From positions 1 to 42,375 of the forward strand of contig SHUM01000028.1 of the NCBI GenBank assembly GCA_009691245.1: a stretch of 42,375 nucleotides of DNA, given 5' to 3'. Below are positions 26,378-35,378 of this stretch, piece by piece; the stretch's first letter is position 1, and each line of letters opens with the position of its first letter. The notes under the pieces are model-generated. The model was not told where the DNA came from. It saw only the letters and a program-made list of their open reading frames with translations, and did no database searches. The position numbers and the translations under genes are program-made. The stretch comes from Acidobacteriota bacterium. GTDB taxonomy: Bacteria > Acidobacteriota > Terriglobia > 2-12-FULL-54-10.

Positions 26378-28594
26378 CTACATGATCTCCTGCGGATTTG
26401 CAGGTGCAACGAGCCAGCCATCGAGTGGTAGCGATTCCACGGGAAGGCTGTCCTGCCACAGCGAAATTTGGAACTCGAATGGCTCGGTGGGGTCCATCAG
26501 CAAGGCAGCAAGCGAGATGCTAAGTTCGAACACCTGCTTGCACGCAGCCTTTCCCAGCGACGTGGAGTCGCTCGGAGAATCGCCGCTGCTCAGTAGAGCA
26601 CAACTCCATTGCTCAGCTTCCGTTTTGCCCGCCGCATTCAGCGCCAGGTCCACTCGGACGCCGGTGGATACCCCCCCCTGGCGGAGATTCACGCGTAACG
26701 CGTGCTGGTGCAGATGTTGCCGTAATGATTCAGCAAGCGCTGGCTCGGCGAAATTCACACGCAGATAGAACGAGCTGTCGCTACGTCCAAAGTGCACCTC
26801 GCGCATCACCGACGGGTGGCCGTGCATGGTGGTGGCGCGCAGGTCCGGGATGTAGATTCCGGAACCCATCCACTCGAAATAGCTGGTGACGCGACCATCA
26901 ATTTGCGGGCGAATGAGCGCGGTAGGCGGCTGAAAAACGAAGGCGTGTCCGATGTGCGCGATGGGTTGCGCCAGCGCGTCCGGCACACGTCCGCCGAGGC
27001 TGCGGTAAACATTCGCCAGATGCGCGCGGAACAGCGAGTCGAAGTCCGCATCATTTGCGGTGGAATGCTCCGGGCCGTACCACCAGCACCAGTCGCTGCC
27101 TTCGGCGATCAATAATTCTTCGAGCGCCAGTTCCTGATTTTTCGCCGAGGCGTCTGCCGCGTGCTGGTCGAAGAACTCTCGAGCGGCGTGAAGCAGGTTC
27201 CAGGCCTGATTGTCCTCATCTGCTCCAATCCAGATATCGAAGTTAGCGCCGATCCATGACCCTGTCGCCAACCGAGGCAATTTTTCCGGCGCACCGTGAT
27301 GGTGGAGAGCCTCCGAGACGGTCAGGCACTCGATACCTGTATCAGAAGCGAGTCGCCCGTAGAGCGCGCGCAGAAATTCGCGTCCGCTTCGTGGATAGTA
27401 TTCCCACGCATTTTCGCCGTCGAGGATCACCGGTACCAAGGCGTCCTGCCCCTGCCGCAGCACCGGCGCGGCCGATTGCTGAATCCGTCCCACCAGATCG
27501 GCGGCCGCGGCCTGCGCATCCATGCGCGAATACACAAAGCCGATCAAATCAGAAAACTCCTGATCACGAAAAAGGAAGTCCACCGCGCCCGATGGCGTGT
27601 CATAACGATAGGGCTGATAGAGATGATGGGCGTTGATCAACTCGCCAGACTCATTGCGATAGAACGGCATGCCGAGCGAGTTGCCCAGGATGCGCTGGTC
27701 CGTGGCCATCCAGCGGAAACCGAGCGACGCGCACAGCTCGGCCACCTGTGGCGAGACCGATCCCTCCGATGGCCACACGCCCGCCGGTTTGCTCCCAAAC
27801 ATTCGGGTGTGTAGCGCGATGGCCCGATCGAGTTGCGTGCGTGCGTCCTCGGGGCGCATGAAGCGTTGACGCGGAAGCGGCACGCCGGGATGCGGCTCGC
27901 GCGCGCAATCGGTGTCGCACAACAGCGGCAGGATGGGGTGATAGAAGGGTGAGGTCGATATTTCGATCTGCCCGCGCTCGGCGGCCCGGCGGTAGGCCGG
28001 GATGATCTGCCGCAGAAGATGCTGCTGGCGCTCGCGCAGCAGCGCTTGATCCTCCACCGTGTAGCCGCGACCCTTGGCAGTAAGCGCTTGGATGGCGGGG
28101 TCGTGGTCATGATAGAACTCGTCGAACCATGCGAGTTGCGAGAGCACCTGCAAATCCGCAAAATCCGATTTCTGGAAAAAGGGCAGCGCACGCTCGGCGC
28201 TGAACTGTGCCGCCGCGTAGCGATCGTAGAGTTCGCGATAGCGCGGGTAGCGCGAGATCAGGTGATCCACGTTGGCTTGAAACAGCGAGTTCAACGCGGC
28301 GACGTGGTCCTCCATGCGCAACTCGTCGGCAGGCTTGTAGGCAATCTGTTGGACCGGTTCATTGGCTTGGTCCACGGCGTACTCTTCGAGCTGAGTTAGC
28401 AGCGAAGGCACTAGGTTGAACGTGGCATGGACAGTGGGGAACTCCTCGAACAGCGCCACCATGCCGTAGTAATCCTTTAGGGCGTGCATGCGCGTCCACG
28501 GCAACCGATAGACGCCGGTGAACAAGTCCTTGTAATACGGCTGGTGCATGTGCCACAGCAGACAGAGGCGAATTTTGTGGTTGAGTGAAGGCAT
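26378..28594 (-). CDS. Glycoside hydrolase family 57 protein
   Basis: This is a 738-residue GH57 enzyme (retaining alpha-glucan-active family: amylase, glucanotransferase or branching activities). It starts with the conserved HMHQPYYKD (about 15-23) and LPWTRMHALKDYYGM. The nucleophile region is GVWPSEGSVSPQVAEL (Glu, about 272). The acid/base Asp lies in VILDGENAWEYYP (about 393). There is no signal peptide, so it is probably cytosolic and acts on glycogen or maltodextrin. The C-terminal about 170 residues, after SYFEWMGSGIYIPD, form an accessory beta-rich region. Exact specificity cannot be read. The RDD gene lies upstream on the same strand with a 52-base gap. Confidence 0.9.
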   Translation of the reverse strand: MPSLNHKIRLCLLWHMHQPYYKDLFTGVYRLPWTRMHALKDYYGMVALFEEFPTVHATFNLVPSLLTQLEEYAVDQANEPVQQIAYKPADELRMEDHVAALNSLFQANVDHLISRYPRYRELYDRYAAAQFSAERALPFFQKSDFADLQVLSQLAWFDEFYHDHDPAIQALTAKGRGYTVEDQALLRERQQHLLRQIIPAYRRAAERGQIEISTSPFYHPILPLLCDTDCAREPHPGVPLPRQRFMRPEDARTQLDRAIALHTRMFGSKPAGVWPSEGSVSPQVAELCASLGFRWMATDQRILGNSLGMPFYRNESGELINAHHLYQPYRYDTPSGAVDFLFRDQEFSDLIGFVYSRMDAQAAAADLVGRIQQSAAPVLRQGQDALVPVILDGENAWEYYPRSGREFLRALYGRLASDTGIECLTVSEALHHHGAPEKLPRLATGSWIGANFDIWIGADEDNQAWNLLHAAREFFDQHAADASAKNQELALEELLIAEGSDWCWWYGPEHSTANDADFDSLFRAHLANVYRSLGGRVPDALAQPIAHIGHAFVFQPPTALIRPQIDGRVTSYFEWMGSGIYIPDLRATTMHGHPSVMREVHFGRSDSSFYLRVNFAEPALAESLRQHLHQHALRVNLRQGGVSTGVRVDLALNAAGKTEAEQWSCALLSSGDSPSDSTSLGKAACKQVFELSISLAALLMDPTEPFEFQISLWQDSLPVESLPLDGWLVAPANPQEIM

Positions 28595-28646
28595 GTTTCA
28601 AGCTGGGGTAAAATCCGGCGGAGAGTCTGTGCAGCCGGGGGCGGCA

Positions 28647-29768
28647 TCAGTCCACGGAGTCGGTGAGAAATGTTTTGGAGATATGATCATGCCAGTAGAG
28701 CTTTTCTTCATCCACCAGAGCCCAGATAAAACCGAACAGGAATGATCCTGCGCTAACCAGCGCACCTGCCACCCGAATCAACCGCTGCTGGCGGCTTGCC
28801 GGGCGACCGTCAAAGCTGACCACCCGTATGCCCGCGGCGCGCATGCCCGGCGTTTCGCCGACTACGCCCAAGAATAGTGCGCCGTACAGTAAGGCAAGTA
28901 ACAGGGAACCACAAAGCATGCCAGCCAGCAAGAAAAGTTTCAGCGGGGGCTGGCCCCCGATCCAATAGAAAGGGGCGGCGAATAGCGCGATTCCGCATAG
29001 TATGTATGCCAGATCGCGCCCGTGTCCGGCCATGCGGCGGCTCAGCGGCGCGATCGGCAACGCCTGCCACTGCTGCCACACGGTCTCTTGCGCGCCAAAG
29101 AACAACGGCGCCTGTGGTGGGTAATGATTTACGAGCGGCGGCGCAACGTTTGCTGGGGGGACCTCTCCCAGCGGTTGCGCAGCGGGTGCCCCATCGCTGT
29201 GCGCAATGGTCTCCGCTATATCTCCGGCGAGGCCTTGCTCCGCAGGTGCCAGGACTACTTGCTGAATCGGCGGGATCGTCTCCATATGCGCTATCTGAGG
29301 CTCTCGATAGTTGCGCTGTCGCCCAATTTTTTGCTCAGGAGCCTCTTCTGACGTGGGGAACGGAACTAAGTTCTCCGCCTCCACCAGGACAGGCTGGTCG
29401 AAGGGTAGGGGCAGAGTTTGCCCCTGGCGGCGCGCCCTGAACCGCTCCACTTTAGAGTGTATTTCGCGGCGCACATGATCCGGCATCACCGGACGCGGCG
29501 GCGCTGCAGGGGCGATGTTCAAAGCAGAAATACTTGCCACCGCGTGATGGGACGCCGAATCTTCCGCAGTCCCCGCCACTGTGGATTCGCGTGCTGCAGT
29601 TAACGGAGATGCGCTCACCTTAGGCGGCAGCCTCCGCCCGCATTTCTGGCAGCGGACATCCATCCCCAGATTGTGAAATCCACAAGTTGGGCAGTCGCGC
29701 TGCAGACGAAGAGGGGCCGGCTCTTGGTTAGTATGTTGGGGATTGAGTTGCGCAAATGCTTGCGCCAT
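28647..29768 (-). CDS. RDD-family membrane protein with N-terminal zinc ribbon
   Basis: This 373-residue protein has a zinc ribbon near the N-terminus (CPTCGFHNLGMDVRCQKCGR, residues about 26-45, with two CxxC knuckles). A long Pro- and Ala-rich linker of about 190 residues is followed by an RDD domain with three to four membrane helices (AYILCGIALFAAPFYWIGG; LFLLAGMLCGSLLLALLYG; ...SAGSFLFGFIWALVDEE). RDD proteins are poorly understood; some affect transport or envelope functions. The zinc ribbon is expected on the cytoplasmic side. It could be co-transcribed with the GH57 gene downstream. Confidence 0.85.
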   Translation of the reverse strand: MAQAFAQLNPQHTNQEPAPLRLQRDCPTCGFHNLGMDVRCQKCGRRLPPKVSASPLTAARESTVAGTAEDSASHHAVASISALNIAPAAPPRPVMPDHVRREIHSKVERFRARRQGQTLPLPFDQPVLVEAENLVPFPTSEEAPEQKIGRQRNYREPQIAHMETIPPIQQVVLAPAEQGLAGDIAETIAHSDGAPAAQPLGEVPPANVAPPLVNHYPPQAPLFFGAQETVWQQWQALPIAPLSRRMAGHGRDLAYILCGIALFAAPFYWIGGQPPLKLFLLAGMLCGSLLLALLYGALFLGVVGETPGMRAAGIRVVSFDGRPASRQQRLIRVAGALVSAGSFLFGFIWALVDEEKLYWHDHISKTFLTDSVD

Positions 29769-29904
29769 GGCAGGCCGCTCCGGAAGGTGTTGCCGTTACA
29801 AAATCCTATTCACGTCATCGCCTTGCAATACGCCGTGGCCACATGCTACTTTTCGGCTGGTGGCCGACTTGGGCCGCTGAAAGCATCACCCGTCAGGAGC
29901 TTGC

Positions 29905-32238
29905 TTGGGGACCATCGCGAAGGCGCTGAAATACTTAGTTACCATAGCCCTGCTGGTATTGCAGCCTCTAATTTGTCCGCGCCCGTTATTAGGGCAGGTG
30001 CCTCCAGAGCTACATTCCACTCCCGCTCCCACTATCCTCGCTGTCCCCCATGCCATTTCCGCCACTTCTCCAGTGGACATGAAGGCCGACGCGCAGGAGA
30101 AAGTTGGCGATCTTTATACTTTGACGGGCAACGTCGAGATCACTCGCGATGACATGCGTCTCACCGCCGACCGCGTGGACTACAACGCCGTGAGCGGCGC
30201 CGCCATCGCCACCGGGAATGTCCGCTTCAGCCAATTGGGTCGCAATGAGCAGATGCAGGCGGAGCGCGCCGAATACAATCTTCATACCGGGGCCGCCAAC
30301 TTTCACAACGTGGAGGGCAGTCTCGGCGGGCTGGCGCGTTCCTCTGCGTCACTTCTGGTAACCACTAATCCCATTTATTTCAATGCCCGCCGCGCTGAGC
30401 GCGACGAATCTGGCGAGTACCGCGTCTTCGACGCCGAAATTACTGTATGCGATCCCGCTGATCCCACTTGGACGTTCTCCGCGCCGCGCTCGACTATCCG
30501 TCCGGATTCAGATGCGGTCATTCACAGTGCCACGCTACGCGTCTTGAAAGTTCCGGTACTCTATCTGCCGATCCTCTATCGCTCGCTGGGTGTTCGACCG
30601 CGCAACTCTGGATTTTTGGCGCCCTCGGTGGGCAATAATTCGCGCTTTGGCTTCGTTGTCGGCGAGGCATTCTACTGGGCGATCAATCGCAGCATGGATG
30701 CCGAGCTGGGCGGCGAATACCTGAGCGCGCGTGGCTGGTCGCAGCAAGCCAGCTTCCGCTCGGTGCTGAATGCCTCCTCCAGTTTGCGACTTACTTATTA
30801 TGGCGTGGAAGATCGTGGCTTCGGGCCCAACAAAGTGGATCAGGGAGGGCGATCCGCCCGCGCCGAGGGAGTCACTCGGATCGGGTCCAATATACGTGGC
30901 GTTGTGGATTTTAATTACCTTAGCTCTCTGACGTTCCGTGAGGCGTTTTCGCAGACGTACACCGAGGCGGTGAGTTCCGAGATACATAGCTTCGGATTTC
31001 TCTCACACAACCAGGGCCCGCACCAATTGAACTTATTTCTCTCGCGCACGGAGAACTTCCAAAGTCTGCAACCGAATGATGCCGTACGTTTGCGCGCTCT
31101 GCCTCGCCTGGATTATCGTCGCCTCGACCAGCAACTTTGGCGACACTTGCCGTTTCGGCTTGGCTGGGATCTTTCAGCGGGTCTGGTCAGCCGCAGCGAG
31201 CCCTCCGTGCGGACCGGGAGTGGTCTGCGCAGTTCGCTGTTTGAAAGGCTGGAGTTATATCCACGCCTATCGCTACCGTTGCGCGCCGGCGGCTCGTCAT
31301 TGAATACGGAACTGGGGTTTCGTGCGACTCACTATGGCAATCGCCGCGCGGTATCTTCTCTGGACTCAGAAACATTGACGCGGGGAGTAACTAGTCTCTC
31401 GCTGCAATGGAATCTTCCCTATATTTCCCGAACGTACTCAAGTACTTGGTTGAGTCAGTCCGCGGTACGGCATGTGATCGAGCCCCGGGTGGATTTCCGT
31501 CTGGTGAATGGAGCCGGAGACTTCCGGGAAATTCTGGTCTTTGACGAGCAGGATTTGGTGACCAATACGCGGGAGTTGGAATACTCCATCAATAATCGGA
31601 TACTCACACGCCGGGGTCCTGGCGGGGCTGGCAGCATGGACGAAATATTGTCCCTGGAGATCAAGCAGCAATATTACTTTGATAACGATTTTGGCGGCGC
31701 GCTCGAACTCGGGCGCCGCAACGTGTTCTTCTCGCCACTGATGCTGACTGCCTCGGCCTTTCTCGACCGCCCACGGCGCTTCTCGCCTCTTATATCCTAT
31801 CTGCGCTTCCGCCCCGCCAGCCACCTGGAGCTGGAGGTGCGCGAGGACTACGATCCGGAGCTGCACCGCTTCACGCACGGCGGTCTGGTGAGCAGCGTGA
31901 GATTCGGCGAAGACTTCCTCTCGCTCAGCCATTCTTTTGTCCGGACCACGCCAACGCTGGCCGCGGCCGCCAATCAACTGGGCTTCTCGTTGGGCCACGG
32001 CAACATGACCCGCGTCGGATGGAACGCAGTGGTGGCCGGAGCACTCGACGTGCGCGCGGGCTATCTGCAATACACGGCCTTTCAAGGCAGTTACAATAAC
32101 GATTGCTGCGGCATCAGCCTTGAATTCCGTCGCTTCGCCCTTGGCCCGGCGCGAAACGAAAATCAATTCCGCGTAGCCTTCTCGTTGGCCAACATCGGCA
32201 CCTTCGGTACCCTGAAAAAGCAGGAACGCCTGTTCTGA
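29905..32238 (+). CDS. lptD: LPS-assembly protein LptD (OstA/Imp)
   Basis: This 777-residue outer-membrane beta-barrel protein inserts lipopolysaccharide into the outer leaflet with LptE. An N-terminal signal region (LVTIALLVLQPLICPRPLLG) precedes an LptA/OstA-like jellyroll (GDLYTLTGNVEITRDDMRLT, about 67-86, through NVRFSQLGRNEQ and the PIYFNARRAERDESGEYRVF region). From about 200 onward the sequence is a long series of alternating beta strands with RYxxx-type turns, ending at a strand near the C-terminus (QFRVAFSLANIGTFGT). The start is TTG 29905, five bases after AGGAG. It converges with the TPR gene after 21 bases. It implies an LPS-bearing Gram-negative envelope. Confidence 0.88.
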   Translation: MGTIAKALKYLVTIALLVLQPLICPRPLLGQVPPELHSTPAPTILAVPHAISATSPVDMKADAQEKVGDLYTLTGNVEITRDDMRLTADRVDYNAVSGAAIATGNVRFSQLGRNEQMQAERAEYNLHTGAANFHNVEGSLGGLARSSASLLVTTNPIYFNARRAERDESGEYRVFDAEITVCDPADPTWTFSAPRSTIRPDSDAVIHSATLRVLKVPVLYLPILYRSLGVRPRNSGFLAPSVGNNSRFGFVVGEAFYWAINRSMDAELGGEYLSARGWSQQASFRSVLNASSSLRLTYYGVEDRGFGPNKVDQGGRSARAEGVTRIGSNIRGVVDFNYLSSLTFREAFSQTYTEAVSSEIHSFGFLSHNQGPHQLNLFLSRTENFQSLQPNDAVRLRALPRLDYRRLDQQLWRHLPFRLGWDLSAGLVSRSEPSVRTGSGLRSSLFERLELYPRLSLPLRAGGSSLNTELGFRATHYGNRRAVSSLDSETLTRGVTSLSLQWNLPYISRTYSSTWLSQSAVRHVIEPRVDFRLVNGAGDFREILVFDEQDLVTNTRELEYSINNRILTRRGPGGAGSMDEILSLEIKQQYYFDNDFGGALELGRRNVFFSPLMLTASAFLDRPRRFSPLISYLRFRPASHLELEVREDYDPELHRFTHGGLVSSVRFGEDFLSLSHSFVRTTPTLAAAANQLGFSLGHGNMTRVGWNAVVAGALDVRAGYLQYTAFQGSYNNDCCGISLEFRRFALGPARNENQFRVAFSLANIGTFGTLKKQERLF

Positions 32239-32259
32239 GCAATTGGAAGAATGGTGAAT

Positions 32260-33384
32260 CTATTTTTGCGCTGAGAGGTTTGCCACGCGGGCGGCCATTT
32301 CTTCGGCTTGCGGGGTTTTGTTTTGCTTCTTGTAGATATCAGCGAGTGCGTTCAGGGGCGTGGACAGCGCGGAATGGTTCTTGCCGTAGACCTTTTCAGC
32401 GATGCCCAGCACGCGGATCCAGGCGGTCTCGGCCTTCGATAACTCGCCCATGTCATCGTACATGCTGGCCATGTTCATCAGCGTGGTGCCCACCGTTGAG
32501 CCGTCGCGCCCGTAGGCTTTCTCCTGAATGAGCAGCGCCTGCTGGAAGCTGCGCTCGGCCTCTTTATATTTCTTCTGCGCGCTGTAGAGTAACGCCAGAT
32601 TGTTGCGCAGCGACGCAGTACTAGAATGCTGCGCGCCATTCAGCTTTCCGGCGATGGCGATGGCTGCCGCGTAAAGCGGCTCAGCTTCTTTGAATTTTTC
32701 CTGATGGCGGTACAGCTCGGCGAGGTTACCGGAGGTGGCCCCCACTAGCGCGCTCTGCTCGCCATAGGATTTCTTGTAGATAGCCAGCGCGCGCTGATAG
32801 AGGGGCTCAGCCTCTTCCCACTTGTTCTGATCGGCGTGCAGCAACGCGAGGTTGTTCAGCGCCTGCGCCAAGTCGGCGGATTCCGCGCCCAGCGTTTTCT
32901 CGCGAATCTGGATCGAGCGGCGATAAAGCGGCTCCGCTGCCGGGTAATCCTTCCGCGTGCGATAGAGCTCACCCAGGTTATTCAGCGTGGCGGCCAGTAG
33001 AGTGTTTTCGTTGCCCATGCTGCGCTCGGCAACGCGCATGGCGCGCTGATAGAGAGGCTCGGCCTCATCCGTCCGGTCCAGCAGGCGGTAAATCTCGGCG
33101 AGATTATTGAGACTGCTGGCGACGTTGAAGTGAGTGGTCCCGAAAGTTTGCTCAGCCACTGAAAGCGCACGCTCGGCCACCGGCAGCGCCTCCTGATAAC
33201 GGCCTTTACCGTACAGTTCGGAGAGCTGTTGATTCAGCGCTTCCCACTGCGCTTGCTGCGCGCGGGCCGGTGTGGCACCCAGCGCCAATCCCAGCAGACA
33301 GAGCAACAGAAAATGTGCTACGGCATCTTGTGCCTGATCAATGGATCGTGTTCGTGTAATTCGTGTAAATCGTATAGGCCGCAT
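32260..33384 (-). CDS. Secreted tetratricopeptide-repeat protein
   Basis: This protein of about 374 residues has an N-terminal hydrophobic export signal (HFLLLCLLGLALGATPARA, with a likely cut after ARA) and then seven or so 42-residue TPR units of the kinesin-light-chain type (A-x-x-L-x-x-L-A-x-L-Y...Y-x-x-A-E-P-L-Y-x-R-A-L), for example NNLALLHADQNKWEEAEPLY. TPR arrays bind protein partners; the partner is unknown. The start is uncertain: ATG 33384 opens directly into an ACACGAATT-type intergenic repeat that encodes RFTRITRTRS before the signal, and the frame continues to 33435. The true start may be a TTG close to the hydrophobic core. Confidence 0.82.
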   Translation of the reverse strand: MRPIRFTRITRTRSIDQAQDAVAHFLLLCLLGLALGATPARAQQAQWEALNQQLSELYGKGRYQEALPVAERALSVAEQTFGTTHFNVASSLNNLAEIYRLLDRTDEAEPLYQRAMRVAERSMGNENTLLAATLNNLGELYRTRKDYPAAEPLYRRSIQIREKTLGAESADLAQALNNLALLHADQNKWEEAEPLYQRALAIYKKSYGEQSALVGATSGNLAELYRHQEKFKEAEPLYAAAIAIAGKLNGAQHSSTASLRNNLALLYSAQKKYKEAERSFQQALLIQEKAYGRDGSTVGTTLMNMASMYDDMGELSKAETAWIRVLGIAEKVYGKNHSALSTPLNALADIYKKQNKTPQAEEMAARVANLSAQK

Positions 33385-33619
33385 CTTGTCTGCAAGGCTA
33401 TCACAAGCAGTGCTCGGCGTCTCTGCCTGAATCACGCCGCCTCACTGGGCCTCAATCGAGTTAACAGTATGCCGTCCTTTCTTGAACCCGCTATGGGCGC
33501 AATCTGGAGTTGGTCAGCTAACATCTGCGGCGCATCGGCGGCGCGTGCGAGGTGCTATTATAGTGGTTCCTGCGGAGCCCGCCGCAGAGTGCGGGCAGGA
33601 CATCTGGGCGTTCTGAATT

Positions 33620-34666
33620 ATGGCTTCGATCAAACTCACCACTCGAATTAAACGCCGCGCGCTGGCCGCGCACCGCGTCTATCGCATGTGGTCGCGCGTG
33701 GCCTGGGGGCTTGTACACAAGGATCATCCGCTGCTGGTGCACATCATTCCGCAGCGCCGCTGCAATCTGGCTTGCACCTACTGCAACGAGTTTGACGATT
33801 TTTCTCCGCCCGTGCCGCTCGAGGAAATGCTGCGACGCGTCGATCAACTGGCCGCGCTGGGGACCTCCGTCATCACCATCAGCGGCGGTGAGCCTCTGCT
33901 GCACCCGCAGCTTGACGAGGTCATCGCGCGCATGCGCTACCACGGCATCATCGCCGGCATGATCACCAACGGCTACCTCTTAATGCCCGAGCGCATCGAG
34001 CGACTGAACCGCGCCGGGCTTGAGTATTTGCAGATCAGCATCGACAACGTGCAGCCCGACGATGTTTCCAAGAAGAGTCTTAAAGTCCTGGACAAGAAAC
34101 TCGAGATGCTCGCCGAGCACGCCGACTTCGCCGTGAACATCAATTCGGTGGTGGGTAGTGGCGTGGCCAACCCTGAAGACGCCATACACATCGCCGAGCG
34201 CGCCCTGGCGCTGGGTTTCACCACCACGCTGGGCATCATCCATGACGGCTCGGGGCAGTTGAAGCCCATCGGCGAGGCCGACCGCAACGTTTACGAGGCG
34301 ACCAAGAAGTGGGGCAAGCGGCGCTTCGCGCGCTTCATTGAATTTCAGGAGAACATCGCCTACGGTCGTCCGCATAATTGGCGCTGCCGCGCCGGCGCGC
34401 GCTATCTCTACATTTGCGAGGAGGGCCTCGTGCATTACTGCTCGCAGCAGCGCGGCTATCCCGGCATTCCATTGGCGAAGTATTCCGTGGCGGACATCCG
34501 CCGCGAATACGGGACCAAGAAGGATTGCGCGCCGTTCTGCACCGTGAACTGCGTCCAGCAGATTTCCATCGTGGACAACTGGCGCGATCCGCAGACGCGT
34601 CCCGACGCGCGCGCCTCGCAGCCAGCGTCGGCAGAGCCTGCGGCGGGCCATCTGGTGCAGTCGTAG
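33620..34666 (+). CDS. Radical SAM protein with C-terminal cysteine cluster
   Basis: This 348-residue radical S-adenosylmethionine enzyme has the 4Fe-4S motif CNLACTYCNEFDDF (CxxxCxxC, about 50-57), the SAM-binding GGEPLLHPQLDEV (about 93-105) and a C-terminal Cys-rich segment (CRAGARYLYICEEGLVHYC and CAPFCTVNC) like SPASM/Twitch domains that hold an auxiliary cluster. The overall layout resembles the HpnH-type enzyme encoded 7 kb downstream, but the N-terminus and cluster spacing differ. The reaction is unknown. A TATTAT hexamer at 33556-33561 may be its -10 box. The gene is followed by repeat E, then the cupin gene. Confidence 0.85.
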   Translation: MASIKLTTRIKRRALAAHRVYRMWSRVAWGLVHKDHPLLVHIIPQRRCNLACTYCNEFDDFSPPVPLEEMLRRVDQLAALGTSVITISGGEPLLHPQLDEVIARMRYHGIIAGMITNGYLLMPERIERLNRAGLEYLQISIDNVQPDDVSKKSLKVLDKKLEMLAEHADFAVNINSVVGSGVANPEDAIHIAERALALGFTTTLGIIHDGSGQLKPIGEADRNVYEATKKWGKRRFARFIEFQENIAYGRPHNWRCRAGARYLYICEEGLVHYCSQQRGYPGIPLAKYSVADIRREYGTKKDCAPFCTVNCVQQISIVDNWRDPQTRPDARASQPASAEPAAGHLVQS

Positions 34667-34700
34667 GGCGGTTCGATCAATTGAAAAAAAACCGCCAACC

Positions 34701-34882
34701 GCGCCCACCGCGTGACAGTGCCGCGCGCGTGAGCAAGCGGGTCGATGGAAAAAACACGTCCCGAGCGCCGACGGGTTACCTCGACCGCGTACAGGTGATA
34801 CTGTAAAACTCGAAGTGTTGTCCGGGGCATGGTGTTCCGTCGGCCCGCTTGCTCACGCGCGGCACTGTCACGCGGTGGGTGC
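34701..34882. repeat. Long inverted repeat E
   Basis: The left arm 34701-34749 and right arm 34835-34882 are near-perfect reverse complements (core CGTGACAGTGCCGCGCG...GAGCAAGCGGG, with a 2-base length difference). The element is homologous to repeat C, including the loop edge GTCCGGGGCATGGTGTTCC. It lies between the radical SAM and cupin genes. An ORF that begins in the right arm (ATG 34829) is only a read-through of the repeat into the cupin frame. Confidence 0.9.
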
Positions 34883-34903
34883 ATTAAGACTCAGGAGAAA
34901 ACC

Positions 34904-35263
34904 GTGCCAACTTTAGTTGCCGCGCCCACGCGCATCGAGGCCGCGGGCACCAAGCCCAAGATCATTGACGAATACATCGGACGCGTGAACAGCAAGACCG
35001 AAGCGGCCAGCGTCGCGCATATGCGCAGCCCCGCCGGGTGGGAAGAGCCGGGACAGACGCCCGCGTTCGACGAGTTCACCATCGTCTTGAAGGGCACTCT
35101 GACCGTGCGCCATCGCGACGGCGTGATGGAGGTGGCCGCCGGTCAGGCTGTCATCACCAAGCCGGGCGAGTGGGTGCAATACTCCACGCGCGTGGACACC
35201 GAGTACATCGCGGTATGCCTGCCGGCGTTTTCGCCCGCTACGGTGCATCGCGACACGCCGTAG
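34904..35263 (+). CDS. Small single-domain cupin protein
   Basis: This 119-residue protein has a cupin barrel: motif 1 region AFDEFTIVLKGTLTVRHRDG (about 53-72) and motif 2 region KPGEWVQYSTRVDTEYI. The usual metal-binding histidines are partly replaced, so metal binding is doubtful. GTG 34904 is chosen because AGGAG (34893-34897) lies six bases upstream; the longer frame from 34829 starts inside repeat E. Cupins of this kind are ligand-binding or isomerase-like. The substrate is unknown. Confidence 0.8.
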   Translation: MPTLVAAPTRIEAAGTKPKIIDEYIGRVNSKTEAASVAHMRSPAGWEEPGQTPAFDEFTIVLKGTLTVRHRDGVMEVAAGQAVITKPGEWVQYSTRVDTEYIAVCLPAFSPATVHRDTP

Positions 35264-35378
35264 CGGATGGCTGATATAGTCCGGCGTGGGAGTGGGATGT
35301 TGTAGTGATTGGAGTGACGACTCCACCGAATATTGCCGCAAGTTGAACTGCTGACCGCAAGCTGTTAGTCTGCGTACT

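Noticed and set aside
34829-34903. N-terminal extension of the cupin from ATG 34829
   Set aside because: It is encoded by the right arm of repeat E and is preceded by no ribosome-binding site; GTG 34904 has AGGAG at six bases.
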